A DNA stretch of 64,000 nt from NCBI RefSeq assembly GCF_026151205.1, contig NC_087073.1, forward strand, positions 7,523,001-7,587,000, read 5' to 3'. The DNA comes from Bolinopsis microptera (taxonomy: Eukaryota > Ctenophora > Tentaculata > Lobata > Bolinopsidae). Of the stretch, positions 14,170 to 25,090 are shown in pieces. Both the position numbers and the translations under genes were made by a program. Below the pieces are notes generated by a model. The model saw nothing but the letters and a program-made list of their open reading frames with translations, ran no database searches and was not told where the DNA came from. How positions within the stretch are numbered: position 1 is the stretch's first letter; every line of letters starts with the position of its first letter.

Positions 14170-14177
14170 ATAATACG

Positions 14178-15348
14178 ATAATGGTATTGTTTTATTAAGT
14201 TTAACTTCAAGGTATATAATTATAACATCTCTCGCTACTAAAGTGAACATTATACCAGCTTGTAGAAGATTATATTTATGTTTTATACAAGTTCGATTAA
14301 TATGTCAATATTTTAGGCTCGACTAAAGCGCAGCTCTATCTGGACTAACACACGCTTACTACACGATGATAATGTTATCATCAGATTTGATTACCTATAA
14401 AACGTAAGTAGAGATATTTAGGGTTTAACGATTTCGTGTTCAGATAATATGTACTAAACATAACTATTTGGTATGTTCAATGGGTTGCTTGATTTGGAGG
14501 TTAGAGTTCACGGCCACGGCGAATGGAAAAACAGAAATGAGAATTTGTTGAAAACAGTACCAAATTATGCGTGACACCCTTTCAAGAAATATATTATTTT
14601 CATATGCGGTTTTAAATACATGTACATTACGCGACAAAATTCAGGCATTAAACCCACACTAGTTGGAAAATAGGTGGCTATAGAAATATGCACGTTTAAT
14701 GTTCCCTCAAAGTTATATAGTAAATCGATAATATACCCCACCCGCGAAAAGCTGGCGGCTACAAATTACTCTAAAAGCTCGAAATCTATAGGCTAGCTTT
14801 TCACGAAGGCTATGGTATTTTTTATAGGGTCTTTTAGTTTTAAAATGCACAGTAAACATTTCATTAAAGAGCGCCCTTTGTATACCACTATAAAACCTTA
14901 ACCACTGGGCACTTTTCTGAAAACAACGCGTGGTGTTCGGAAAATAAACTTTTATTGACCAAGAAATATGTTTAGAACATGGTCGACAGTATCATAAAAT
15001 AATGCAATATACTCGGAATCAAAACCTTTTATAGCCCAGCAAACAATGAGCCTGTTCGCAATCTGCCCGGAGACATTTATCGATGGATTTCTTTGAACTT
15101 TAGACCAATCGGAAACATAAGAACATAATCTACCTTATGACTCTCACGATGTATATAATGGACGTATTCCTATTGAGGATGGCTAATTCCCCACGGCTCG
15201 GCCAGTATATGCCCCACATGTTATCACAATCACAGTTTCCTTTATCACTACATACTCGACGCAATGAACTCCACAATCATCAATATAAACGGCCGCATAA
15301 CACTGTGATTGTGGTGCTGATGGCGGGCTACTGGAGCCGTCACCCTTA
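14178..15348. other. non-coding stretch, nothing recognised
   Basis: AT-rich sequence downstream of the small minus-strand gene. No repeats, RNA genes or exon chains were seen. Confidence 0.4.
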
Positions 15349-18300
15349 TTAAAATGGTTCGTGATGATGTGCATTGTTTTGAGCCGTTATCTGCGTGGAT
15401 GGGCACGACGGAACAACATAAGAAATGCCTTCAAGCTGTCCAGACTTATAGTTATCGAGTGTCTCGAAAGCTGAGGGGACAAGGTGATGATTAAATGAAA
15501 GGTGCGGTGGACGACGCAGATTGAATTTAAAGCACCTGACCTGAAACTGTCAAGTGAAGCTGCTCTGTTGAAGAGGATAAGCTCGATACTCACCCCAACT
15601 CTTATTACCAAACCATGCTCCAAAGAATTTGTCAGAATTGACGGCGATTGAGGGTATCTGGGGAGATTGTCCTGCGTGGCACGCGACAAGCGTCTGCGTA
15701 GAATTATCATTAGTTCCAGCCCACCAATTTTGCGAATTAAAGCCGGGTTAAACAGACAGGTAGCGGTCACGTGACTGCTAAACTGACACAATAATAACCA
15801 AAACATTCAATTAAAGTATCTGAGTGGATCTGCGTGTGGCAGATTGTCGTGCAATCTCCGGTAACCAGCTCCCATCACCTCTACTCAGTACTGTGGCCCT
15901 GATCAGTTCAGTCCAGAGAACTGTACTGCCTTCCTAAAGCTGGCACTCCTTGTCTTAGATACTGAGTCTGATACAAGACAGTAAATCAGTGCTCTACCAG
16001 AACCACTCATGTGTGGGTGTTGCTTAAATCGGAGTGAAGCAGCACTAATTATTGATTGGAGCATGAAAATAAAGCATGACTAGAGGGTAGAAATCACTTT
16101 ATCAGGCGATCTTTTGACAGTTACCGTCAGTAGAATGCTCCGCTTGTCCACAAACTGGAGCTCAAATAGGAGGAGAATTAATGCTTAAATAGCAACCAGA
16201 TACAGCAGGCGTGAAATTCAAGTTGATTGTGCACCAACACAGTCTCAAATATTGATTACTGCGTAAAATCCACTGCGTGAAGGCTGTCCCCCTAAGTATG
16301 CTTGAAAATGAAAATCACGCTTCTTGTTTCTCCCTCATTAGTGGTTATGTCAATGGTTACGACCAATAACTGACCATGATCCTAAATTGCTCTTCAGTGC
16401 CAATCATGACTCTGTTGCATTATTATTTACCTTAGATTATCCTGTACTCTGATGGAATATAGATACGATTAAATGATATTGCGCCAGACGCTTTTTCTGG
16501 AACAGATGTCAAGAGCTAGATTCTTCGGAAATTCAAAATCAAATCCTATTTTATTGATTGTCTAGGTTTAACAAAATACTGTTCGTGGGCTTCCAAGTTA
16601 ATAATAGCCAAATTAATCGACTGTATGGCATTCTTAATAATAAACTCGAAATCCTTCCTCCCCAGCATATGAAAATATATATACGACCATCAATTCAGGG
16701 GACTCCTAGTTTGGTTTGATTAATAGAAAAACTTGACTTATCACTATAACTATCAAATATTTGAGATAGATCTATGAATAAATTTTTCAATTTGAAAATG
16801 ATATTTAATTTTGGAATCACAGAATTGAGGTAGTCAGAAGATTAAGTAAAACATTGGCTTTACTGATAAATCATAGTTAGAAACACACACTGATTCCCGA
16901 TAGCTGATAACGGGAAGCGTGATGCAAACAAACAACAATAAAAGAAGGAGGTATTCACCTGATGGAGACAAGTACAACTGTTTAGCCTGGTTGCTGGAGC
17001 TAGACACGTCCTGATCGAGGGAACTGTTCATCTGATCTTTCTTCTTTAGGTCGCATAGCACCTATAAGCATAAACAGTTTACTTTCATAGTCATACGCAC
17101 GACCATGAATTATGCATGGAGTGGCATGGAGCAGAACGGCCAGGAACAAAGGCCTATAGCTGTTCTAGTCAGAGTGTTACGCTAGGTTTTTATCCACAAT
17201 AGTTCCTACTTAATATTCGAGACGATCTGTCTGGACTGGCTACGTAAAGGCAATGATAAGCAGACGCAAGCAGTTAGGGGTGGGTTATCTGTCTGAAACT
17301 AGATACTCAGACTCTGTCTCTCAACCTAGAAAGTCTGTCTCTCAAACTAGAAACTCTGTCTCTCAAACTAGAAACTCTGTCTCTCAAACTAGAAACTCTG
17401 TCTCTCAAACTAGATACCCTGTCTCTCAAACTAGATACCCTGTCTCTCAAACTAGATACCCTGTCTCTCAAACTAGATACCCTGTCTCTCAAACTAGATG
17501 CCCTGTCTCTCAAACTAGATACCCTGTCTCAAACGAGATACCTTGTCTCAAACTAGATACCCTGTCTCAAACTAGAAACTCTGTCTCTCAAACTAGATAC
17601 CCTGTCTCAAAATAGATACCCTCTCTCAAACTAGATACCTTGTCTCAAACTAGATACCCTGTCTCAAACTAGATACCCTGTCTCAAACTAGATACCCTGT
17701 CTCTCAAACTAGATACCTTGTCTCAAACTAAATACCCTGTCTCAAACTCCCAACTATTGAAACACTAGCGCAGAAATTTAAGGTATATTGATCATAGATG
17801 CCCTCTTGAAAATCGTCACGATTATATGTAGGTTGATTTTGTACTTGTGGCCGGCCAATAGGAGCTAAAGGCGCTGCTTCAATTATATGTTTTTCTGTTT
17901 GTTTGAACAAAAAGGAGCAAGTGTGGCGTTGGCAAATAAATATTGAGAGATTTTTATTGTGTTTAGCAGAGGTACTTGATTCGCCGGGAGGGCACTATAA
18001 TGAGACCAACAAAGATTTGCCTCAGACAAAAGATAGCTTTTATTTTGCAAAGCAAAGCTATACGATTTATATTGGTGTCCAATAGAATTACTTTTATATC
18101 TTTGCTCCTCGTATCACAAAGCATCGTCAATTCTTTTGCATCAGAGGGAGAGAGAGAGAGAGAGGGAGAGAGAGAGAGAGGCTATGTACGCTATTGGTTT
18201 ATTCATTTGTTATAGCATTGTTGTGAACAGAGTTCTGAATTACAAATGGTATCGTTGCGATAGTCTCTCCCCTACGAACAGCAGAGCAGTGATCGTCTGA

Positions 18301-19185
18301 TCGCAGGGAGCCATTCTTCTACACAAACAAGCATCTCATGCTACACCAATACTGTCATTGGTGTGGCTGAAGATCGCTGATCTGCGCCTATTTTATCCTC
18401 TTTAAACTGAACAATCAAACCTTATCACACATTTCAATGCTCTCTTATAAGGCAAAGTTTGGGTTCTGAAGAATCTGAACCCTAGACTGTCGAGCCACCA
18501 ACTGACCAACTGTCACTTATTGTCCGACATGTAGCACTTATTATATTCATCCTCTAAACTTAAAGGAAGTTACATTGCCTGGTAGCAGGTAGATTTTAGC
18601 GTTCCAAACTGGAGACTGGAACATTTAACTAGGGACTTTAGTTCTTACTTATAGGTTCATCACGTTAAATGATCCTGTACACATTGGCTGCGTGCAACGC
18701 GTGACAAGAATCCCTCCCGTGTGCAAATATGACGAGTTTTGCATATTATGCTATTAAAGTGCAGGGTTTAAAAGTCATCCCCTAGTGTTACGATTGGTCA
18801 TTCTCACTATTTTAATTTTACTTTGCCACCCACAGAGGCAAATACTAAGTCGGTAAACTTGCTTTTCAGTTGGGTAAAAGTATGGACGGAATGGCTATTT
18901 CATAAATCCAACCGTAGTAAAAGATATCTAAGTAGCTATATCTTTTTATTATTATATACTTATAAAGCTACTTAAAGTCGACTTCTTAAAATATCTTGTA
19001 TTTCACGGAGGGAAGTAGTAGCGTTGTGCGGTAGACTCATAGACTACATAGACTCAGAATGATAGATCGATCAAAGTATGAAACAGACAAACCAACAAAG
19101 CTGCCTTTTACCTACCTTTATCACAATGGTCCTTACGATTGATGAACAGCTTAGCGAGATCACAAAGTAACTTATAAGAGGCCAT
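15349..19185 (-). CDS. unrecognised small protein, six-exon model (145 aa)
   Basis: I assembled this from splice signals: exons 19116-19185, 18574-18608, 16959-17061, 16125-16154, 15594-15671 and 15349-15470, all minus strand. Every join keeps phase, and the total is 438 nt with one stop at the end. Exon 1 begins MASYKLLCDLAKLF. Exon 3 is polar and serine-rich (SSLDQDVSSSSNQAK). Exon 5 carries the aromatic stretch DKFFGAWFGNKSW. The last exon ends HHHEPF. There is no signal peptide or membrane segment, and I do not recognise a family. The 30-nt exon 4 is the weakest part and can be skipped without a frameshift. The intron between exons 2 and 3 contains a minisatellite. Function unknown. The model rests on phase agreement and codon appearance, not homology. 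Confidence 0.45.
17312..17750. repeat. 19/21-bp minisatellite (CTCAAACTAGATACCCTGTC type)
   Basis: About 21 copies of a unit with core CTCAAACTAGATACCCTG. Units differ mainly by loss of one TC (21 versus 19 bp) and by ATACC versus AAACT variants that are grouped rather than mixed. The ORFs through it on both strands are by-products of the period. The array lies in the intron between exons 2 and 3 of the small minus-strand gene. Confidence 0.95.
18144..18180. repeat. (GA)n microsatellite
   Basis: GAGAGG-interrupted GA run, seen directly. It sits in the intron between exons 1 and 2 of the small minus-strand gene model. Confidence 0.9.
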
Positions 19186-19615
19186 ATAAAATTATCTGAG
19201 GGAGCTCATGTTTGTGTTAACGTGGTTGAAGGCCATGTTGTTCTGGATTACACGTATCTGTAGAACAATTTATTAGCTCAATTAAACAGGTTTCTTAGAG
19301 TGATGTGTTACTGCACAATTTAGAGGCTGTTCTAATCATGGCTCAATAATCTCTTGCTCTTACAGTTACAATTCTCTCGCTGTTAAAGGGACGATATTTA
19401 GCAGTAATAGGATGGTTGCCTTTCTCGTGCAATGACGCATCTTATTATGATGTCAGTAGCACTGTGAGACTTTGGGTAAGGAAACTGATCCGGCCCGTAG
19501 AGTTCATATGACAACTCTGTACATAGAAGCTATAAATTAAGAAGTGAACATGATCTCTGCTCGATTCATAGATCACATTTGGGACGGGAACCTTTCTTTT
19601 TTTTGTTTCTTTTTT

Positions 19616-20980
19616 TTAAGGGGGGGGGCCAATGGATATTTTTTTGTGAAACTTGATTTCGAGATAGCAGTTGACCAACAAACTAGGACCAGTGACCGAA
19701 CTTTTGAGGGGTCCCGGACCCTAACCGCCAAACGGTGCCTGCGGGGCAGCCACGCCCATATTTGGTCCAAATTAGGCCCAATTTAGCCAAATACCCTGAA
19801 CATGCCCAAAACCTAAATTTTAGGTGCTCTACTTGTAGCTAGTGGTCTCCTGAACTCGTATATGAAATTTCATCAAGATTGGACAAAAAATGACTGAGTT
19901 ATGAGCCAAAAACCATATGCCCATATTTGGGCATACGCACCAAATTTGGTAGATTTCGTCCCATAAATTGGTCAAATATCAATATTTTTCACTGAAACTT
20001 ACTTTATATGAAAGGTAAGCCTAAACTACATATTCTCTGTAAGTTATAGCTTTATATCTGTTTAAATGTGGATACTAAGGCGAAAAGACCACAAAAAATG
20101 AACTAAATTGCCCATATCTTGGTTCGCGATATTCGCGGAATTGATCTCATTAAAATTGTAACAACTCAATCAGTTTTCAAAATTTTTCCATGAAATTTTC
20201 GGAATCGACTCGAAATCGCATTTCCACCTTAGTTTGAGAACAGATTTTTGATTTAGGCCTCCAAAAAAATTTGGCGGCCAAATTCCAAAATTTTCCCGGA
20301 GAAATTCAGAATTTGGCCGCCAAATTTTTTTTAAGGCCTTAATCAAAAATCTGTTCTCAAACTAAGGTGGAAATGCGATTTTGAGTCGATTCCGAAAATT
20401 TCATGGAAAAATTTTGAAAACTGATTGAGTTGTTACAATTTTAATGAGATCAATTCCGCGAATATCGCGAACCAAGATATGGGCAATTTAGTTCATTTTT
20501 TGTGGTCTTTTCGCCTTAGTATCCACATTTAAACAGATATAAAGCTATAACTTACAGAGAATATGTAGTTTAGGCTTACCTTTCATATAAAGTAAGTTTC
20601 AGTGAAAAATATTGATATTTGACCAATTTATGGGACGAAATCTACCAAATTTGGTGCGTATGCCCAAATATGGGCATATGGTTTTTGGCTCATAACTCAG
20701 TCATTTTTTGTCCAATCTTGATGAAATTTCATATACGAGTTCAGGAGACCACTAGCTACAAGTAGAGCACCTAAATTTTGGGTTTTGGGCATGTTCAGAG
20801 TATTTGGCTAAATTGGGCCTAATTTGGACCAAATATGGGCGTGGCTGCCCTGCGGGCACCGTTTGGCGGTTGGGGTCCGGGACCCCCTCAAAAGTTCGGT
20901 CACCGGTCCTAGTTTGTTGGTCAACTGCTATCTCGAAATCAAGTTTCACAAAAAAATATCCATTGGCCCCCCCCCCTTAA
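19616..20980. mobile_element. full-length palindromic foldback element flanked by TTAA
   Basis: The two halves are near-perfect reverse complements over about 670 bp each, with a spacer of about 25 bp near 20285-20309. The element starts TTAAGGGGGGGG and ends CCCCCCCCTTAA. The TTAA boundaries (19616-19619 and 20977-20980) fit the duplication made by TTAA-specific transposases such as piggyBac or Kolobok. The superfamily is inferred from the duplication only. Differences between arms are few (for example CCCTAACCGCC against CCCCAACCGCC), so the copy is young or kept alike by conversion. The ORFs at 19544-19786 and 20752-20949 are mirror images of each other and not genes. A transcript would form one very long hairpin. 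Confidence 0.9.
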
Positions 20981-20981
20981 G

Positions 20982-21197
20982 AGAGGCTGGGCCAAGATAG
21001 CCCACGAGAGGATAGCATTGAGATGCTCTGCCTACCTCTGGGGTGTGGCAACCCTGGGGAAGGTTGCCGGTGAAATCAGAGTGATTGGTGGAACCTTGCT
21101 AAAGGGGGTTCATCACTTCTACCAAATATGGAAAAGAGACGAACAATTTATCCTCTTTGATGGGGAAACTGACCGAGATGTGAGAATCATAGCCTAA
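20982..21197 (+). CDS. possible exon or exon relic (uncertain)
   Basis: Directly after the foldback element, an open frame of about 70 codons without an ATG begins RGWAKIAHERIALRCSAYLW and ends at a TAA near 21195. It follows CCCCCCTTAAG, which could serve as a 3' splice site. Before the insertion the same spot read as a long T/C tract ending in TTAAG, also acceptor-like. No partner exon or family was found, so it may be chance. Confidence 0.2.
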   Translation, partial: RGWAKIAHERIALRCSAYLWGVATLGKVAGEIRVIGGTLLKGVHHFYQIWKRDEQFILFDGETDRDVRIIA

Positions 21198-24100
21198 TTA
21201 ATGTCTACTACGACAATTATATTACAATATATATGGTCATTGGAAATTTGAATGTTACTATTTCTCAGGTGGTTTAGACTAATTGATTGGTTCCCCAATT
21301 TCAGCTTCTCCAATTTCCCACGGTGCTTCAAGCTTGCATGTTAATTACTTGATGACGTTTATGGTGGTCATATCACTCCTTACCCAAAGTCTGGCAGTCG
21401 TCTGAGGTACGAGGTGCTGTAAAGAGAAAGTGTGAGCCGGGAAGATGAGCTCTGTGGTGTCGATAACTACAAAGTATCACGTTGGTAGCAGGTACCTGGT
21501 ACAGGTTCACAAAATTGCTCAGTCGACCCTCCCACCTCACACAGAAATTTCACCCTTTAGTGGTTTTAAAGTCACAAGCTGGTTGTTCAGGAGCATTGTG
21601 GAGATATCTCAGCCGACAATGGAGGATCTGACCTCATTGTCTATAGAATCAGCTGAAAGGACAGCTTGAAAGTTCCAACATGTTTTTTTGGGATGATTCT
21701 TTGAGTGCTGGTTATCTCATTCATCATACTTGCTCACCTTATAATTATATGCAACAAATTTGGTGGACAATACTGAACACTTAAATTGTATAATAGCAGG
21801 TAAAGAGAATATGTGGTTTTAGAGTTCAGACTCCGGAGTTTGCAGAATCTTTATAGTAAGAGAAATTAGCGTATTGTGAGCAGCTTGGATCAGCTGAGTT
21901 CAGTCCTACATTCCATTGAACCTCGACTCATTTATGAATCTTGTGACAGCCTAAAAGGACCATGAATATGCATCGTACAAAGCAAGGTACCAACATAACG
22001 CATCGAAATTAATTTACCATGAGACCATCATAAATTTCACCTCGGATCCCAGGACACTTTATTCCTCGTATCCTGGGATCCGAGCTAGCAGTCTAGAAAG
22101 CCTCCACGTTCCTTAAGCAAGCCAAAAAGGAATCGATTCAATTCTCCTCAAGCATGGTAATATATGACAGCAAACTGCAAAGGCCGGGCCAATAACTAAC
22201 TTGACATCTGGCCCACAGACAGCCTCTTTAGCTGTCACATGACCTGGGTGAAGCTGTCATTTCTGAATTTTAATTGATTGGGCACCCTTTCCAGCTGATT
22301 GGCCGGGCACCCTTTCCAGCCTATTAAACACCATGTTAAATGTGTGGCAACTGGATCTAAATGAAGCGTCTAGCTCAATAAAACACTTAATTGGAAGAAG
22401 CGCTGAGCCAATTAAGAACTATAAACTTGATCATGAAGCACTAAGGTTCAAAGTAATTTATTCTGTAATTGATTCTTTTTGAGTCAAAAGAACTCAAAAA
22501 GTCTAAAACTGTATTAATTAGTATAGAAAATAATAATTATAGAAAAGCAGCCTTAAACTTGTAGAAACTCACCTCGATGATAATTTGAGTTAACGACTTA
22601 TTGGAGTCCATAAAAACACTTGAAAAAAGCTGGTCGTCACAAGATTATGACTTGTTGTCACCTTTTATCACTCGAGTGGTCACTTGAGTCGAAAAAGAAA
22701 GACGTCTCGACTTAGAATTTAAAAATTGTTTGGAGCTGAGAGCGGAGAGGTGCAACAAAACAACAAGAGGGCTGATAAGCTTGGTTTAACGAGCTAACGG
22801 GTCCACGAAATAGCCAATAAAGCTGTTACCTCACCTTTCTACTGCACATGTGTCTTAACACTATAGTCCTGGTTTAATGGCCGGAATTCCTTCTTTGTAG
22901 TAAATAACACTGTTGTTCGGGTGCTGCGTGGGTCACACGTGCTATTTATATTGCCACCATTACTACCTATAACTCATAACCAATACTAGACTTATTGAGT
23001 TTTTGCGGTTAAATTTCAAATAATTATCGGTTACATAAAACGGATATGATTTCAACGAAGATCAGCGGAAATGTTATAATGTCATTGTAGAACAACGAGT
23101 TAATCGAAAAGTTTAATGGATTTCAGGCCACATTATTTCTTTAATCCTGGTAATTAATCTTTAATATTGTGTCTGATCACGTGGTGCTGATATTGGCATG
23201 AGTTTTTAGGTTTCCTGTTGATCTTTCTGTCATAACTTGGAGGTTCTGACTTCGAAAAATGATTAGGTGGAAATTAAAAAACACGTTTTGAGCCTTGAAA
23301 TTAAATAGCCGGTATTTACATTTAACTAATATCAACAAGATGGGCTAGAACAGCTATCTACATAATATATTTAATCTGTTTCGTTTAATGTTATGATATA
23401 ATATATTTAACTAAATTTTCTTAGAAATATTACGCGATGAATAGCGGTGGACCGTTTTACAGTGTAAAATATAACCGGCAATCTTACATGGCCACAGGAT
23501 TATCAAATAAAGTTATCAGCTTAGTTTGTGGTCTTTACTTTTTTACATAATAGCGGAGTATGCTGCTTTAATGACCTGGGAAATACAAAACATATTAGAC
23601 GGAAGTTTTTACAGCTGTGTTTTAACCAGATAATCTGCACTTAACCATATTATCGGGCGGACTAGATCCGGATTTGGAGAGCTATTTGGGTCGACTGAGA
23701 TGCCTCAATATGTTAAGTTATGTACTGCTCAGTGCTCAGTGCTAATTGTAGTCATGCTGTGACAGTTGGTTTTCTCCATTTTCCTATTTTTATATGTGAA
23801 ATCACAATAGGGATTGTAGCTTACAAAATAAAGACCAAGACAGTAGATGACGGCAGTGGTTAGAAATGTATATGTAACCTAAATTTTCACCACAAAGCTA
23901 AAATATGAGCAATTTACAGCTTAAGAGTCGATTCTTAGGTCATATAATAAAAATGAAGTCATTTAAAACATTTTGCACACTCTGTTCAGCTGCCTACGAG
24001 ATGAACAGCTCGATTTTCAAAAGATAATTTAGGTTACTTTCCCATGGTAACCGTTATGGTTCCCATGGTAACCGTTATCTGTAGACTCCTATTTGTGGTT

Positions 24101-24789
24101 TCAACAATATTATAATATGTTTTAGTAGAAAATCAGTTTTAAAACTGTGTATCGCAATGTGAACACAACAACTCGATCAACAACGGTTTGCGGCAAAACT
24201 TCAAAATATTTGTGCTAAAACAATAAGTAGAACAAAATACAATCGAAACTAACTCCTGTTCTACTTACGAAAAATTAGATCTGACATCAGTACTATTATT
24301 GTGCCAGTTGTGACATCAATAAAACACAGTACTTTATTTCATGTGAGAATTAGCTTGCGGGCAGATGTAGTGAACTCCATTACAACTTAATAAAGCTCAG
24401 AGAACTCGCACGTAACATGCATCGAGGTGATTTATGGTTACTAGCAGGATATATTATAGTAAGATGATACAATATCCTTACCACACTATTTGATGGGGCA
24501 ATTTCTCAATTACAAAATAAGATTTTATCTTTTGGAACTTTATTAATAGCGAAAGCGACAGATTCGCGTAGTGGTGGCTCAAAGATTATGGAACTGATGG
24601 ATTGGATCATATTTTCTTTTGTTCAGTAATGTTGCCCATTTTATATTGTCTTTACATTGCACAAAGATAATAAGATTAAATGTGCCGTCAATCAGCCATG
24701 TTACTCTCTCATCAGTGATGTTCCTTATATAACGCACTCTGTGGTAGCCGGTAAAGAAAGTCTTTCATTACCATTTTATCATTCCCTTC
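21198..24789. other. non-coding stretch with one hairpin
   Basis: No supported gene. It contains the 22041-22084 hairpin and a two-copy repeat of TTCCCATGGTAACCGTTATC near 24040-24080. Confidence 0.4.
22041..22084. repeat. perfect 14-bp-arm hairpin
   Basis: CTCGGATCCCAGGA (22041-22054) and its exact complement TCCTGGGATCCGAG (22071-22084) enclose a 16-base loop. Confidence 0.85.
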
Positions 24790-25090
24790 TCAATCCTCCC
24801 GTCGCAGAACCACAAACTAAACTTTGGCACAAACCCAACTTTCAGTTATCAATCCTCCCGTCACAGAACCGAAAACTAAACTTTGGCACAAACCCAACTT
24901 TCAGTTCTCAATCCTCCCGTCACAGAACCGCAAACTAAACTTTGGCACAAACCCAACTTTCAGTTATCAATCCTCCCGTCACAGAACCACAAACTAAACT
25001 TTGGCACAAACCCAACTTTCAGTTCTACTTCAATCCTCCCGTCAAAGAACCACAAACTAAACTTTGGCACAAACCCAACTTTCAGTTGCT
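24790..25090. repeat. 59-bp tandem repeat, five copies
   Basis: Units start CAATCCTCCCGTC at 24791, 24850, 24909, 24968 and about 25031, with a 4-bp insertion before the last. Copies are more than 90 percent alike by eye. The ORF through it is not coding. Confidence 0.93.

Noticed and set aside
15387-15806. Minus-strand 139-codon ORF
   Set aside because: Its composition is poor. Another frame of the same strand gives the protein-like exons at 15594-15671 and 15349-15470, which also fit the splice phases.
17253-17615. ORF with SQTRYPV repeats
   Set aside because: It is read through the 21-bp intronic array, and the frame breaks where units lose two bases.
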